Shown: in pieces, positions 31,178 to 37,592 of the stretch | How positions within the stretch are numbered: position 1 is the stretch's first letter | Layout of the letters: every line of letters begins with the position of its first letter | Source: an uncultured Clostridia bacterium | Lineage (GTDB): Bacteria > Bacillota > Clostridia > Christensenellales > CALMFG01 | DNA length: 37,592 nucleotides | NCBI GenBank assembly: GCA_937863465.1 | Contig: CALMFG010000119.1 | Coordinates: forward strand, 1 to 37,592 | Direction of reading: 5' to 3' | Notes under the pieces: generated by a model | Told to the model about the DNA's origin: nothing | The model's database searches: none | What the model saw: only the letters and a program-made list of their open reading frames with translations | Translations under genes and position numbers: made by a program

Positions 31178-31546
31178 ATGAAACAATGGTATTGGGATGT
31201 GATTACCGGTAAGTATGCAGAATTTTCCGGCAGAGCGGGCGTTAAGGAATTCTGGATGTTTGTTCTTTTCAATTTCATCATCAGTGTCGCATTCAGCATC
31301 ATTATCGCCATTTTTGGTGATTCTTTCATGGCAAGGTTCTTCACCGTCCTTGAAGTTTTGTACGGTTTGGCTGTGCTTATTCCAGGCTTAGCCATTGCGG
31401 TTAGAAGACTGCACGACATCGGCAAAAAATGGACTTGGCTGTTGATTGCTTTTATTCCGTTCGTTGGTGCAATCTGGCTCATCGTTCTGTATTGCCAGGC
31501 TTCCGAACCTCAGGAAAACGAATATGGTCCGGTTCCGGCTGTATAG
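31178..31546 (+). CDS. DUF805 family membrane protein
   Basis: 122 residues matching the DUF805 pattern: an N-terminal Trp/Tyr-rich start, FSGRAGVKEFWMFVLFN, helices near 28-45 and 52-70, then the hallmark IAVRRLHDIGKKWTWLLIAFIPFVGAIWLIVLYC and a polar tail ending NEYGPVP. The function of DUF805 proteins is unknown; they are small inner-membrane proteins often found as single genes. The ATG follows GGAGG at a good distance. It is monocistronic, with an 18-bp palindrome upstream and a terminator downstream. Confidence 0.88.
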   Translation: MKQWYWDVITGKYAEFSGRAGVKEFWMFVLFNFIISVAFSIIIAIFGDSFMARFFTVLEVLYGLAVLIPGLAIAVRRLHDIGKKWTWLLIAFIPFVGAIWLIVLYCQASEPQENEYGPVPAV

Positions 31547-31584
31547 GCTGTATAGTCTGAATAATTATCGCATATAAAAAATAT

Positions 31585-31614
31585 GCCGTCGGCAGATACC
31601 GGCGGCGTTTTTTT
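31585..31614. terminator. Terminator between the DUF805 gene and rnhA
   Basis: An 8-bp stem GCCGTCGG/CCGGCGGC (31585-31592 with 31599-31606, one G-U pair) is followed by a T run at 31608-31614. An A run precedes it (31576-31581), so it may also serve the convergent rnhA, whose stop lies at its edge. Confidence 0.85.
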
Positions 31615-32053
31615 ATTTATTATGCTGCTTAATCTCCCCCGTCGCCAGTTCGTCACAGCGGTTGTTTAAGGGGTTATCCGCGTGCCCTTTCACCTTCACC
31701 CACCGAATCTGATGGGTTTTGGTGTGATTTAAAAGCTGTTTCCAGAGGTCCTGATTCTTCACATCGTCCTTGCCCGCGGTTTTCCACCCATTGGCCTGCC
31801 AGGCGATAATCCAGCCCTTTTTAAAGGCGTTGTGAACATAGGCGCTGTCGGTATAGACCGTAACCTGACAGGGCTCTTTGACGGCGTTTAAGCCCTTGAT
31901 GACGGCCAGTAGCTCCATGCGGTTGTTGGTGGTCTCTTCGGCATAGCCGGACAGCTCTTTTTTGACGTCCTTGAACATCAACACACATCCCCATCCGCCC
32001 GGGCCGGGGTTCCCCGAACACGCACCGTCGGTATACAGCGTCACTTCCTTCAT
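31613..32053 (-). CDS. rnhA: Ribonuclease HI
   Basis: Degrades RNA in RNA-DNA hybrids; 146 residues. The carboxylate catalytic site is complete: Asp9 (YTDGACSGNPGPGGW), Glu47 (NRMELLA), Asp69 (YTDSAYV) and Asp134 (NRCDELA), with His124 in KGHADNP. The basic handle region (NAFKKGWIIAWQANGWKT) is of Escherichia coli type. It begins 9 bases after proC; its AAGGGGA ribosome site overlaps the proC stop, so the two form an operon. Confidence 0.97.
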   Translation of the reverse strand: MKEVTLYTDGACSGNPGPGGWGCVLMFKDVKKELSGYAEETTNNRMELLAVIKGLNAVKEPCQVTVYTDSAYVHNAFKKGWIIAWQANGWKTAGKDDVKNQDLWKQLLNHTKTHQIRWVKVKGHADNPLNNRCDELATGEIKQHNK

Positions 32054-32062
32054 CGGATCCCC

Positions 32063-32863
32063 TTACAGTTTTTTGGATTTGTCCGCACAAGCAATCACCG
32101 CTTCGATGACAGCGGCGCGCATACCCTTATCCTCCAGCACGCGAACGGCTTCGATGGTGGTGCCGCCGGGCGAGCAGACCGCGTCTTTCAGCTGGGCCGG
32201 ATGCGTTCCGGTCTCCAAAACGGCTTTGGCCGCGCCAAGAACGGTCTGGGATGCCAGCAAAATGGCGTCATTTCGGCTGATACCCTCCAGAACGCCTGCG
32301 TCGGCCAGGGCTTCAATAAACATAAACACATAAGCCGGGCCGCTTCCGCTGATTGCGGTCACCGCGTCCATCAATTTGGCGGGTTCTTCCAGAACCAGCC
32401 CTAATGACTGGAAGATGGATTTGATGAACAGATACTCGTCTTCTCCCATATCCGAAGGCGACTCAAACACGCTCATACCCTCCCCCGCCATCAGCGGCAT
32501 GTTGGGCATGATGCGTAAAACGTCATTTTTACGCTTTAAATAACTCTTAATCTTCTCGGCGCTCCATCCGGCGGCAATGCTGACCAGCGGCTGTTTGGCG
32601 CCGATTTCGGATAGTTCGATTAGCACATTCGGCATAATATTGGGTTTAACAGCCAACACAAATATATCGCAGGCCTTGGCCAGCTCGGGCAGTGTGCTTG
32701 CGCCGCTGACACCGTATTTATCCTTCATCGCGGCGATTCTGTCGGTGGAAACGTCAAAAAGAGTGATATTTTGGGGCGATACCACATTTTTTTTGATCGC
32801 ACCGCCCACAATCGCTTCGGCCATGTTGCCGGCGCCGATAAATCCGAGTTTAAATTCTTTCAT
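32063..32863 (-). CDS. proC: Pyrroline-5-carboxylate reductase
   Basis: Last step of proline synthesis: NAD(P)H-dependent reduction of pyrroline-5-carboxylate. It has 266 residues, with the Rossmann motif GFIGAGNMA (7-15), the VKPN stretch after the second strand, RIMPNMPLMAGEGM, and the C-terminal family signature AISGSGPAYVFMFIEALADAG and SPGGTTIEAV. The ATG follows AAGGAG. No other proline genes (proA, proB) are nearby. It shares its transcript with rnhA. Confidence 0.97.
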   Translation of the reverse strand: MKEFKLGFIGAGNMAEAIVGGAIKKNVVSPQNITLFDVSTDRIAAMKDKYGVSGASTLPELAKACDIFVLAVKPNIMPNVLIELSEIGAKQPLVSIAAGWSAEKIKSYLKRKNDVLRIMPNMPLMAGEGMSVFESPSDMGEDEYLFIKSIFQSLGLVLEEPAKLMDAVTAISGSGPAYVFMFIEALADAGVLEGISRNDAILLASQTVLGAAKAVLETGTHPAQLKDAVCSPGGTTIEAVRVLEDKGMRAAVIEAVIACADKSKKL

Positions 32864-32905
32864 CTGTCCGCTCCTTGCACGGCCGGTAATTTGTTGGTTT
32901 TCATA

Positions 32906-32934
32906 TTGACACCGTGCCTGATTTTATTTATAAT
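32906..32934 (+). promoter_or_regulatory. tRNA-Trp promoter
   Basis: TTGACA (32906-32911), exactly 17 bases, TATAAT (32929-32934): full consensus, as expected for a stable RNA gene. The tRNA begins 30 bases after the -10 box. Confidence 0.88.
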
Positions 32935-32963
32935 GAACTTCGTTGCACGTAGAACACATGCTT

Positions 32964-33038
<75 letters not shown>

Positions 33039-33077
33039 AAGCGCTTTTACGAAATTTTCGTAAAGGTGCTTTTTTTA
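33039..33077 (+). terminator. tRNA-Trp terminator
   Basis: A long stem of about 15 bp (33039-33053 with 33057-33071, two G-U pairs, core TTTTACGAA/TTCGTAAA) is followed by a T run to 33076. The T run includes the purB stop codon on the other strand, so tRNA-Trp and purB share their 3' boundary. Confidence 0.88.
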
Positions 33078-34505
33078 TACGCTGAGTTCTGCCGAGAGAC
33101 CAAGAAGGCTCTCGTGCTTTTTCAATATCGGCGAGACTTCTTCAGTGATAAATTCCTCAGTCTGCCTGTCGGCCCTTCCAATAAAGTTTTTCGGGTCCAC
33201 CATGGCGTCCAGCTCTTGTGCGTCCACTGTGAAGCGCTTGTCACTTTTAATGAGGTCGATGAGGTTGTTCGGCTGACCGTATACCTTCACCTGTTCCCCG
33301 GCTTTCATGGAATATTCGCGGATGAGTTCGTGCAGTTCCTGCCGGTCTCCCCCGTTTTTCACGCACTGCATCAGGATGTTTTCGGTGGCCATAAACGGCA
33401 GTTCTTCAGCCAGACGCTTTGCTATCATCTTTTCGTAGACCACCAAACCTTGCGTCACATTCATATAGATATCCAATATGGCGTCGATGGCGAGGAAACT
33501 TTGCGGCATCACCAGCCGCTTGTTGGCGCTGTCATCCAGCGTCCGTTCAAACCACTGGGTGGAGGCCGTCACAGCTGGGCTGGAGGCCAAAGAAAGAACA
33601 AAACGCGAAAGCGACGCGATGCGCTCCGAGCGCATGGGATTGCGTTTATATGCCATGGCTGAAGAGCCAATCTGCGACTTGGCAAAAGGTTCTTCCATCT
33701 CCTTTAAGTGCTGCAACAGCCGCATATCGCCGCTGAATTTGTAGGCGCTCTGCGCGATGGATGCCAGTACATTGACGATACGCGTATCCAGCTTTCGGGG
33801 ATAGGTCTGGCCGGTGACCGAAAAAGCGGAAGCATACCCCATCTTTTCGCATACCTTCTTTTCAAGAAGCTTGACCTTGTCATGGTCCCCGTTAAACAGC
33901 TCCAGGAAGCTGGCCTGCGTGCCGGTAGTGCCTTTTAGACCACGCAGTCTAATCGCCCCTTTTACCTCTATAAGTTCGTGATAATCCATGACCAAATCCT
34001 GCAACCAAAGCGCCGCGCGCTTGCCCACCGTGGTCACCTGGGCCGCCTGAAAATGCGTGAAGCCCAACGTGGGCAGACTCTTGTATTTCAGCGCAAAATC
34101 ACTTAAATTCTTCATCGCGTTGACAAGTTTTTTTAGCACGAGATCCAGGGCGGTGTCATAGACGATGATGTCCGTATTGTCCCCCACAAAACAGCTGGTG
34201 GCACCAAGATGGATAATCCCCTTGGCTTTAGGACACTGAACGCCATAGGCATAAACATGCGCCATCACGTCGTGCTTCACTTCTTTTTCCCGCGCTTCGG
34301 CCACATCGTAGTTGATGTTCTCGGCGTGGGCTTTCAGTTCATCCACCTGTTCTTGCGAAATATTGAGGCCCATCTCCATTTCGGATTCGGCCAGCGCAAT
34401 CCAAAGTTTGCGCCAGGTCTTGAATTTTTTGTCATCCGAAAACAGCCCCGCCATCTCGGCAGAGGCGTATCGGGTAATCAACGGGTTTTCGTAAAATTCA
34501 CGCAT
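33075..34505 (-). CDS. purB: Adenylosuccinate lyase
   Basis: Acts twice in purine synthesis, releasing fumarate from SAICAR and from adenylosuccinate. The 476-residue length matches the longer form common in Clostridia. The fumarase-superfamily signature is GSSAMAYKRNPMRSERI (from about residue 279), with TSCFVGDNTD and GFTHFQAAQ for the other active-site regions. The ATG has AGAGGA about 12 bases upstream, overlapping the stop of the preceding gene. Three-gene run: miaB, metallo-hydrolase, purB. No other purine genes are nearby. Confidence 0.97.
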   Translation of the reverse strand: MREFYENPLITRYASAEMAGLFSDDKKFKTWRKLWIALAESEMEMGLNISQEQVDELKAHAENINYDVAEAREKEVKHDVMAHVYAYGVQCPKAKGIIHLGATSCFVGDNTDIIVYDTALDLVLKKLVNAMKNLSDFALKYKSLPTLGFTHFQAAQVTTVGKRAALWLQDLVMDYHELIEVKGAIRLRGLKGTTGTQASFLELFNGDHDKVKLLEKKVCEKMGYASAFSVTGQTYPRKLDTRIVNVLASIAQSAYKFSGDMRLLQHLKEMEEPFAKSQIGSSAMAYKRNPMRSERIASLSRFVLSLASSPAVTASTQWFERTLDDSANKRLVMPQSFLAIDAILDIYMNVTQGLVVYEKMIAKRLAEELPFMATENILMQCVKNGGDRQELHELIREYSMKAGEQVKVYGQPNNLIDLIKSDKRFTVDAQELDAMVDPKNFIGRADRQTEEFITEEVSPILKKHESLLGLSAELSV

Positions 34506-34522
34506 CGATTCGCATTATCCTC

Positions 34523-35242
34523 TTATATGGTATAGGATTTCATTTCCTCGGCGACTTCAGCCTTAGGGAAGAAGTTGCGCGCGTCCTTCAAAATCTCTTT
34601 TTCATCCGCTTCGGGGTTGATATGCGTCAGTATCAGCTGTTTGGCATGCGCGTCGTTGCCCATCACGCCTGCCTGAACCGCGCTGGGGTGCGGAGTGCCC
34701 TGCTTCCACATGGATATCGGGAAAGCGCTGTCGCACAACAGTAAATCACAGTTTTCCGCGAACGCGGATAGTTCGGGGCTGTAGACCGTGTCCGACGAGA
34801 ACACGAATATTTTGCCCTGATAGACGATTTTTACCGCATAGGTCACCACGAGATGGATCATGCCTTTAAACGTGATTTCGGCGCCAAAAAGGTTCACCTT
34901 GATGCTTTCAGTAATCGGGCGCGTATCAAAACACGGCGCATGATCTAGAAGATTATATTCATACGACGGCGTATCCGGCGTATAAAGCGGAATCGGTTCC
35001 ATATCTTTGCCGGTCAGCGCATAGCGCAGAATCAGCGCATCCACCATATGGTCATGATGCAGATGCGTCAGAATAATTGCGTCGATTTCGGTGATTGAAA
35101 TCAGATTCTGCAGGTGCGCCAGAGAACCTGTACCCATATCCAGCACGACATTCTTGTCACCGATTCTCAAAAGATAGCTGGTTGTGGCGCCGCCCCGCTT
35201 GGGGTACGGGCCATATTTCCCTAAAACTGTGAGCTCAAACAT
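34523..35242 (-). CDS. Metallo-beta-lactamase fold hydrolase (RNase Z-like)
   Basis: 239 residues of the MBL superfamily. The zinc motif is THLHHDH (59-65). Asp35 lies in VVLDMGTGS; further metal-site residues are in IHLVVTY, FSSDTVYS and LILTHINP. The overall arrangement is closer to the RNase Z/phosphodiesterase branch than to beta-lactamases, but it lacks the long arm typical of RNase Z, so the substrate is open. GAGGAA precedes the ATG. It sits between miaB and purB with short gaps (52 and 17 bases). Confidence 0.88.
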   Translation of the reverse strand: MFELTVLGKYGPYPKRGGATTSYLLRIGDKNVVLDMGTGSLAHLQNLISITEIDAIILTHLHHDHMVDALILRYALTGKDMEPIPLYTPDTPSYEYNLLDHAPCFDTRPITESIKVNLFGAEITFKGMIHLVVTYAVKIVYQGKIFVFSSDTVYSPELSAFAENCDLLLCDSAFPISMWKQGTPHPSAVQAGVMGNDAHAKQLILTHINPEADEKEILKDARNFFPKAEVAEEMKSYTI

Positions 35243-35294
35243 AAATTCCTCGATTAATCATTCTTATCAATAACAATATACCATAATCGGCCAA

Positions 35295-36626
35295 TTAAAC
35301 CAATTCACCAAAAACACTGTTTTTCATACCTTTCCTGATTTTTACCGACACATATTGACCTTTTAATTCACTGGGACCTAAAAAATTGACCAGCTTAAAA
35401 TCGTCGGTGCGTCCGAACACCTGATTTTTCTCCGTATGGGCGCCTTCCACCAACACTTCATAGGTCTTCCCCACCATGCTCTTGTGTTTTACCATCATCT
35501 CCTGATTGGCGACGGCAATCAGGCGCATGATGCGTTCGGTTTTCACGGTGTCAGATAAATGCCCATCCATGGTCTCGGCCTTGGTGCCGCTCCGCTTGGA
35601 ATATTTAAACGTAAAACATGAATCAAATCCGACTTCTTTGACCAGACTCAGCGTTTCCTCGAAGTCCGACTCGGTTTCCCCGGGAAAACCGACGATCAAG
35701 TCGGTGGTGATGGCGATATCCGGACTGGCGGCGCGCAGTTTCTCCACGACTTTCAAATAATGATCGCGGTCATATTTTCGATTCATCAGTTTCAAAATCC
35801 GCGAACTGCCCGACTGAACCGGTAGATGGATGTGGTTGCAGAGCGACTTTCGATCCTTAAAAACCGCAATCAAGTCGTCCGAAATATCCTTGGGGTGCGA
35901 GGTCATAAACCGCAGGCGTTTGATACCGCCGCGCTTTTCAATTTCCCGCAATAATTCGGCAAAACTCAGGCTTTCCGGCAGACCTTTTCCGTAGGAATTG
36001 ACGTTCTGGCCCAGCAGTGTGATTTCCGAAAATCCGTCGTCGGTCAATCGATCAATTTCTGCTAAAATCTTTTCGGGCGTACGACTGCGCTCTCCCCCGC
36101 GCACATATGGCACGATGCAGTACGCGCAGTAATTATCGCATCCATACATGATATTGACATACGCGGACGGTTTAGTGTATCGCTCGGTCGGAATATCTTC
36201 GTAGATTTTCAAAGCGTCGTCTTCAATCGCCAGCGTTCTTCGGCCGGTCTCCAGCGTTTCTTCTAAAAACTCAGGGATTCGGTGCAGGTTTTGCGTGCCG
36301 ATGATGATATTGACGTGCGAAAATCGTTGAAACATGCGCTGGGACAGAGGTTTTTGCTGGGTCATGCATCCGCAGACGATGATGGCCATGTCCTTTTTTT
36401 CAGCCTTCAGCTTTCGAAGCGCCCCGATATTGGAGACAATTTTGGTCTCGGCACTCTCACGGATACAGCAGGTGTTCACCGCCAAAACGTCCGCTTCCTC
36501 AGGGGAATCAGTTTTCTGGTAACCCAAATTCGTCAGCATACCCGCGATTTTTTCCGATTCGTGACTGTTCATCTGGCAGCCGTAAGTCACAATGTGATAT
36601 AATTTTTTTGTTCCCGAGTTAATCAT
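35295..36626 (-). CDS. miaB: tRNA-2-methylthio-N6-dimethylallyladenosine synthase
   Basis: Radical SAM methylthiotransferase that completes the ms2i6A37 modification begun by MiaA. It has 443 residues. The N-terminal UPF0004 domain carries cluster cysteines at Cys17 (YGCQMN), Cys53 (NTCCIRE) and Cys87 (CGCMTQ). The radical SAM motif YGCDNYCAYC has Cys163, Cys167 and Cys170, and RGGERSR follows. The C-terminus is a TRAM RNA-binding domain. MiaB is favoured over RimO or MtaB because of the CQMN and CxIRESAE wording. It leads a minus-strand operon. Confidence 0.96.
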   Translation of the reverse strand: MINSGTKKLYHIVTYGCQMNSHESEKIAGMLTNLGYQKTDSPEEADVLAVNTCCIRESAETKIVSNIGALRKLKAEKKDMAIIVCGCMTQQKPLSQRMFQRFSHVNIIIGTQNLHRIPEFLEETLETGRRTLAIEDDALKIYEDIPTERYTKPSAYVNIMYGCDNYCAYCIVPYVRGGERSRTPEKILAEIDRLTDDGFSEITLLGQNVNSYGKGLPESLSFAELLREIEKRGGIKRLRFMTSHPKDISDDLIAVFKDRKSLCNHIHLPVQSGSSRILKLMNRKYDRDHYLKVVEKLRAASPDIAITTDLIVGFPGETESDFEETLSLVKEVGFDSCFTFKYSKRSGTKAETMDGHLSDTVKTERIMRLIAVANQEMMVKHKSMVGKTYEVLVEGAHTEKNQVFGRTDDFKLVNFLGPSELKGQYVSVKIRKGMKNSVFGELV

Positions 36627-36657
36627 TGGGTCCCTTTTTTAGTTTCAAAGTAGTATG

Positions 36658-36686
36658 ATTATACATTTTTAAGTGAAAAAAGGCAA
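36658..36686 (-). promoter_or_regulatory. miaB operon promoter
   Basis: On the minus strand TTGCCT (36686-36681) and TATAAT (36663-36658) are 17 bases apart, about 30 bases ahead of the miaB ATG. Confidence 0.65.
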
Positions 36687-36711
36687 CACAATCAGTGTTA
36701 ACATAATATAC

Positions 36712-36725
36712 TTATGTATACATAA
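36712..36725. promoter_or_regulatory. 14-bp perfect palindrome between miaB and the tRNA array
   Basis: TTATGTATACATAA is its own reverse complement. It lies upstream of the miaB -35 box and of the tRNA array promoter. AT-rich palindromes of this length can arise by chance, so a regulatory role is only possible. Confidence 0.25.
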
Positions 36726-36764
36726 TTCGCCCTCAAATAAAAAAAAGAATCGGGCAAAAAATCA

Positions 36765-36793
36765 TTGACAGTATACCTGATTTCATGTATATT
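36765..36793 (+). promoter_or_regulatory. tRNA array promoter
   Basis: TTGACA (36765-36770), 17 bases, TATATT (36788-36793), followed after 34 bases by the first tRNA. No other promoter is apparent between the seven tRNA genes, so they are probably one transcript. Confidence 0.8.
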
Positions 36794-36827
36794 AATAGAC
36801 GTCGCAAAAACACGGCTTTGACAATAG

Positions 36828-36904
36828 CGGGGTGTAGCGCAGTTTGGTAGCGCACATGGTTTGGGACCATGGGGCCGGGGGTTCAAGTCCCTTCACCCCG
36901 ACCA
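36828..36904 (+). tRNA. tRNA-Pro (anticodon TGG)
   Basis: Acceptor stem CGGGGTG/CACCCCG; anticodon arm CATGG-TTTGGGA-CCATG with TGG at 36862-36864; T loop GTTCAAG; discriminator A; encoded CCA. First gene of the array. It can read all CCN codons if U34 is suitably modified. Confidence 0.96.
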
Positions 36905-36932
36905 AACAAACTATCAAGCAAGCGGTTAATGT

Positions 36933-37007
36933 GGCCCCTTGGTCAAGCGGTTAAGACACCGCCCTTTCACGGCGGTAACAGGAGTTCGAGTCTCCTAGGG
37001 GTCACCA
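36933..37007 (+). tRNA. tRNA-Glu (anticodon TTC)
   Basis: Acceptor stem GGCCCCT/AGGGGTC with one G-U pair; anticodon arm CCGCC-CTTTCAC-GGCGG; T loop GTTCGAG; discriminator A; encoded CCA. Confidence 0.96.
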
Positions 37008-37015
37008 AATCTTTT

Positions 37016-37092
37016 GGGGCCTTAGCTCAGCTGGTTAGAGCGGTCGGCTCATAACCGATTGGTCCGGGGTTCGAGTCCCTGAGGCCCCACCA
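37016..37092 (+). tRNA. tRNA with anticodon CAT, probably elongator tRNA-Met
   Basis: Acceptor stem GGGGCCT/AGGCCCC is fully paired, and the anticodon arm is GTCGG-CTCATAA-CCGAT with CAT at 37050-37052. A paired first base and the absence of GGG/CCC in the anticodon stem argue against initiator tRNA. A lysidine-modified tRNA-Ile(CAT) cannot be fully excluded. CCA is encoded. Confidence 0.9.
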
Positions 37093-37120
37093 ATCAAATA
37101 AGCAAGTAAAAGCCATTTGT

Positions 37121-37197
37121 GGCCTGGTAGTTCAGCCGGTTAGAACGCTAGCCTGTCACGCTAGAGGTCGAGGGTTCGAGTCCCTTCCAGGTCGCCA
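37121..37197 (+). tRNA. tRNA-Asp (anticodon GTC)
   Basis: Acceptor stem GGCCTGG/CCAGGTC with one G-U pair; anticodon arm CTAGC-CTGTCAC-GCTAG; T loop GTTCGAG; discriminator G; encoded CCA. The spacers on both sides can pair with each other (37100-37110 with 37207-37217). Confidence 0.96.
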
Positions 37198-37217
37198 TTT
37201 TATTTCTTTACTTGTTT

Positions 37218-37293
37218 GCCTCGGTAGCTCAGTCGGTAGAGCAAGGGACTGAAAATCCCTGTGTCGGTGGTTCGATTCCACTCTGAGGCACCA
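37218..37293 (+). tRNA. tRNA-Phe (anticodon GAA)
   Basis: Acceptor stem GCCTCGG/CTGAGGC with one G-U pair; anticodon loop CTGAAAA with GAA at 37251-37253; T loop GTTCGAT; encoded CCA. A substrate for MiaA and MiaB, since it reads UUN codons. Confidence 0.96.
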
Positions 37294-37296
37294 AAT

Positions 37297-37337
37297 ATAA
37301 CACTTGTTGCCTTATTTTTTTGGCCGACAGGTGTTAT
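37297..37337 (+). other. Hairpin in the tRNA-Phe/tRNA-Thr spacer
   Basis: A 13-bp stem with two G-U pairs (37297-37309 with 37325-37337) has a loop of 15 bases that contains the only T run. Because the T run is in the loop rather than after the stem, it is more likely a processing structure than a terminator. Confidence 0.5.
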
Positions 37338-37342
37338 TCTTC

Positions 37343-37418
37343 GCTGATGTAGCTCAATTGGCAGAGCAGCTGACTTGTAATCAGCAGGTTGCGGGTTCAA
37401 GTCCCATCATCAGCTCCA
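37343..37418 (+). tRNA. tRNA-Thr (anticodon TGT)
   Basis: Acceptor stem GCTGATG/CATCAGC; anticodon arm GCTGA-CTTGTAA-TCAGC with TGT at 37376-37378; T loop GTTCAAG; discriminator T; encoded CCA. Confidence 0.96.
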
Positions 37419-37423
37419 TTATC

Positions 37424-37509
<86 letters not shown>

Positions 37510-37511
37510 AT

Positions 37512-37550
37512 AAAACAATAGCTGCTATTTTTAGCGGCTATTGTTTTATT
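37512..37550 (+). terminator. tRNA array terminator
   Basis: A 15-bp stem (37512-37526 with 37533-37547, one G-U pair) has a 6-base loop and continues into a T-rich stretch. It closes the seven-tRNA transcript. The last 40 bases of the window show nothing assignable. Confidence 0.9.
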
Positions 37551-37592
37551 TATTATGTATTAGGATTCGAACGGGCTTTCGTCGCTGCCTTA

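Noticed and set aside
33045-33064. TTTTACGAA/TTCGTAAA motif near tRNA-Trp as another copy of the recombinase-linked repeat
   Set aside because: The arms are in the opposite order, there is no 6-base centre, and the structure is fully explained as the tRNA-Trp terminator.
36698-36886. Small minus-strand open frame upstream of and over tRNA-Pro
   Set aside because: It runs antisense through a tRNA gene and its promoter, with no ribosome site or protein-like composition.
37200-37400. Minus-strand open frame across tRNA-Phe and tRNA-Thr
   Set aside because: It is the antisense of two well-formed tRNA genes.
37562-37572. GGATTCGAAC near the right edge as part of a minus-strand tRNA or attachment site
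   Set aside because: Flanking bases do not form a T stem and only about 25 bases remain in the window; no second copy matching a tRNA 3' end is seen.

Overview
The window looks like a chromosomal segment from a Firmicute of the class Clostridia. The reasons are the SCIFF-type radical SAM maturase at the left edge, the tig-clpP-clpX order, a mutS-mutL-miaA-hfq-ynbB run facing lexA with a Firmicutes-type LexA box, an ECF transporter S component, frequent TTG starts behind strong GGAGG sites, and tRNA genes that encode CCA. Genes are dense on both strands. No insertion sequence, prophage, CRISPR array or rRNA gene is visible.

Layout. 1-1.5 kb: end of a SCIFF maturase gene and a gamma-carbonic anhydrase-like gene. 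1.5-4.8 kb (minus): protein quality control (trigger factor, ClpP, ClpX). 5.0-9.8 kb (plus): a surface-glycan operon with a phosphoglycosyl transferase, an HpcH/HpaI-type aldolase, a 2-hydroxyacid dehydrogenase and two glycosyltransferases, converging on gpsA (minus). 10.9-13.5 kb (plus): endonuclease IV-like protein, M24 aminopeptidase and EF-P. 13.5-17.1 kb: a membrane-anchored putative cysteine hydrolase, then rpsO and pnp. 17.1-19.7 kb (minus): murG coupled to a HEAT-repeat/methyltransferase fusion. 19.9-27.4 kb (plus): ECF S component, mutS, mutL, miaA, hfq and ynbB. 27.4-29.2 kb (minus): lexA and a tyrosine recombinase. 29.3-31.5 kb: a visibly AT-richer patch with two unrecognised membrane proteins, a possible gene remnant and a DUF805 protein. 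31.6-36.6 kb: rnhA/proC (minus), tRNA-Trp (plus), and miaB, a metallo-hydrolase and purB (minus). 36.8-37.5 kb: an array of seven tRNA genes (Pro, Glu, Met, Asp, Phe, Thr, Tyr) with its own promoter and terminator.

Most of the window is housekeeping: proteolysis, mismatch repair, SOS control, tRNA modification by both MiaA and MiaB, mRNA decay, and cell-wall and glycan synthesis. The less ordinary parts are these: a perfect 12-6-12 bp inverted repeat between the promoters of the tyrosine recombinase and a divergent membrane-protein gene, which has the geometry of a Xer-type crossover site; two genes whose consensus promoters place the start codon 7-8 bases after the -10 box, implying leaderless mRNAs; a HEAT-methyltransferase fusion coupled to murG; an aldolase/dehydrogenase pair inside a glycan operon; and a minus-strand terminator embedded in the coding end of a convergent gene. 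All functional assignments come from motif recognition and gene context; no database search was run.
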